A stretch of 6,173 nt of DNA from Chloroflexota bacterium. GTDB lineage: Bacteria; Chloroflexota; Anaerolineae; UBA3071. A model generated the notes under the pieces. That model did no database searches, was not told the origin of the DNA, and was given only the letters and a program-made list of their open reading frames with translations. This document shows positions 4,939 through 6,173 of the stretch, in pieces (position 1 is the first letter of the stretch; each line of letters starts with the position of its first letter). The position numbers were made by a program, and so were the translations under genes. Where the stretch lies: the NCBI GenBank assembly GCA_014383605.1, contig JACNHM010000451.1:1-6173 (forward strand), in the 5' to 3' direction.

Positions 4939-6066
4939 CTCAGATGCTTTGATTTCCTGAACGACCCAGTCAAGCGTTTCAAGAAACTGCTGCAGAATGA
5001 CCTCATCCTTCAGCGTAGATAAGGGAATGCTTGGGAACCGAGTAATGGCATCGGCAGGGATGGCAATGCCTGGCACCTCGTTAAGACGCCTCAGTAACTC
5101 CAGGCGCTTGGTCTCATCATTGAAAGGTGGCAGGTTTTGCATATACCCAAAGTGAACTGCGACGGAGCCATATGTCCACACACCAATCAGCGAGCGGGCA
5201 GGTCTGTCTTCCAACGCCGGAGAGAATGACCCGTCTTTCTTACCTTTACCCCATGAGATTGAAAGCTCTTTGGTTTTCGACCACTCAAGAATCTTTCTAG
5301 CAACTTCAGCCTCATCAGCATCCCGTCCTTCCAATTCCTGGAAGAAGGAGGGTTCATCCCACTGCCTTACCTCACGACGAGCGCTCGATTTCTTTTGTTG
5401 TGCTTCCGCTGTCTGACCGATGACCCTAGGAACTAGAGTCTTCAGCCCCTTGCCAACGTATTGCTTAATCTCAAGTGCCAGTACCTCTGCGGGATCCATC
5501 TGCTCATTCAGGAACTCAACTATTCGTCGGAGCTCGGCAGGAATCTCATCAGCCACAAAAACCATTCGTATTCTACCGGCCTGCAGGTTGGTCTTGGCCT
5601 TTTGCCAGAACTGCTCTTCGTCGGCATCAGGACCCAGAAATTCGCCAAGCACCTGTTCAGGCTCGAGGCCCTGAACCTCGCAATTCATCTCGAACTGGGC
5701 GCGGATTGCCTCAACCGGCCAGTAAACCACTGCATTGGCAGCGTAGTCGAGCATCTGGCCTATCGCTTCTCGTCGGATGCGCGTGTCAGTGCTACGCTTG
5801 ACTTCCACCAAGGTCGGTATCGCATCTTGGTCAAGAAACAAATGATCGACTGACCAACGACCAGAACCACCTTCCTCAGATGGTAATGCGGCCTCACGTG
5901 ACATCAACAACCATCGTCTCGGGGCCGAACTATCTATCTGGTCTCCGGCCAAAAGATTCGGGTATTTGGCAAGTAGTGTCTGCAGCAAGTCCTCCGAGGG
6001 ATATGCTTGTTCCTTCATCTCAACAAGCTGACCGTTATCTTGAATCAGATAAATGCCTCCATTCAT
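4927..6066 (-). CDS. PD-(D/E)XK nuclease-like protein, stand-alone
   Basis: Seen: 379 residues from the ATG at 6066, chosen because GGGAGG lies six bases upstream; the frame is open to 6135 but those residues lack a ribosome site. Residues 24-40 (SEDLLQTLLAKYPNLLA) and 72-110 match the restriction-endonuclease fold: E25, D74 (VDHLFLD), E88-V-K90 (TLVEVKR) and Q104 (AIGQMLDYAA), the order E...D...EXK...Q. Known: this arrangement is shared with RecB/NucS/DUF91-like nucleases acting on DNA. A charged middle part (about 205-265) joins a C-terminal domain with SWGKGKKDGSF, TYGSVAVHFGYM and FPSIPLSTL, which I have seen in similar proteins but cannot name. It is leftmost in transcription order here and lies in lower-GC sequence. 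A defence or repair role is possible; nothing in the neighbourhood proves either. Confidence 0.85.
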   Translation of the reverse strand: MNGGIYLIQDNGQLVEMKEQAYPSEDLLQTLLAKYPNLLAGDQIDSSAPRRWLLMSREAALPSEEGGSGRWSVDHLFLDQDAIPTLVEVKRSTDTRIRREAIGQMLDYAANAVVYWPVEAIRAQFEMNCEVQGLEPEQVLGEFLGPDADEEQFWQKAKTNLQAGRIRMVFVADEIPAELRRIVEFLNEQMDPAEVLALEIKQYVGKGLKTLVPRVIGQTAEAQQKKSSARREVRQWDEPSFFQELEGRDADEAEVARKILEWSKTKELSISWGKGKKDGSFSPALEDRPARSLIGVWTYGSVAVHFGYMQNLPPFNDETKRLELLRRLNEVPGIAIPADAITRFPSIPLSTLKDEVILQQFLETLDWVVQEIKASEALR

Positions 6067-6072
6067 CGAAAT

Positions 6073-6078
6073 CCTCCC
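6073..6078 (-). promoter_or_regulatory. Ribosome binding site that fixes the nuclease start
   Basis: The coding strand reads GGGAGG, six bases, then ATG at 6066. This supports a 379-residue protein starting MNGGIYLIQD over the 402-residue frame beginning at 6135. No convincing promoter was seen in the remaining leader, 6079-6173. Confidence 0.8.
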
Positions 6079-6173
6079 TGTTCGTCCATCTGGAATCGAT
6101 TGCTGCTTGTTGCTATCCCAGCCTCTCTGCGGCAATGAGTAACAAAGGATAGAGACAGGGCCATACCCTGACC

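Noticed and set aside
4203..4952. A 249-codon plus-strand frame
   Set aside because: Antisense to the well-supported cysteine-rich Fe-S gene; no family features or ribosome site.
6157..6171. CAGGG-CCATA-CCCTG palindrome near the right edge as an operator or terminator
   Set aside because: Only five base pairs and no T-run or promoter context; too weak to call.

Overview
The window reads as a piece of a bacterial chromosome, most likely from an anaerobic member of the Chloroflexota (Anaerolineae-like). This is an inference from three things: the high GC of the left two thirds, a Thr/Pro-rich linker after a Tat lipoprotein signal, and short dispersed repeats of the CCTTCGACARGCTCAGG type inside genes. 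No rRNA, tRNA or taxonomic marker is present, so the assignment is tentative. All eight supported genes lie on the minus strand, so transcription runs from the right end of the window to the left.

Layout in order of transcription. (1) 6066-4927: a stand-alone PD-(D/E)XK nuclease-like protein. (2) 4862-4047: a cysteine-rich 4Fe-4S protein. Between these two lies a small cluster of direct and inverted ACTGA repeats. (3) 4042-3899: a 144-bp inverted-repeat element made of two mirror-image hairpins (REPIN/MITE-like). (4) 3872-1: a tightly packed gene string of hypB, hypA, a winged-helix/4Fe-4S protein, a stand-alone RAM-domain (Lrp/AsnC effector domain) protein, a DUF362 Tat lipoprotein, and the N-terminal part of a NapH-type membrane polyferredoxin that runs off the left edge. 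Gaps in this string range from a 19-bp overlap to 22 bp, so it is very probably one operon.

HypA and HypB are nickel-insertion chaperones for [NiFe]-hydrogenases, so the operon likely serves hydrogenase maturation or hydrogen-linked electron flow. The other members look like redox parts: a DNA-binding-type domain fused to an Fe-S-rich body (candidate redox-responsive regulator), a small effector-sensing domain, an exported lipoprotein of unknown function, and a membrane iron-sulfur electron carrier. No hydrogenase structural gene and no hypC, hypD, hypE or hypF is in the window. The most interesting candidate system is the pair of related Fe-S proteins, both with an ICNCCxCCC motif and one carrying a winged helix, around hypBA together with RAM, DUF362 and NapH-like genes. 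By eye, base composition drops from roughly 65-75% GC in sampled lines left of about 3.9 kb to roughly 50-55% right of about 4.05 kb. The inverted-repeat element sits at this boundary.
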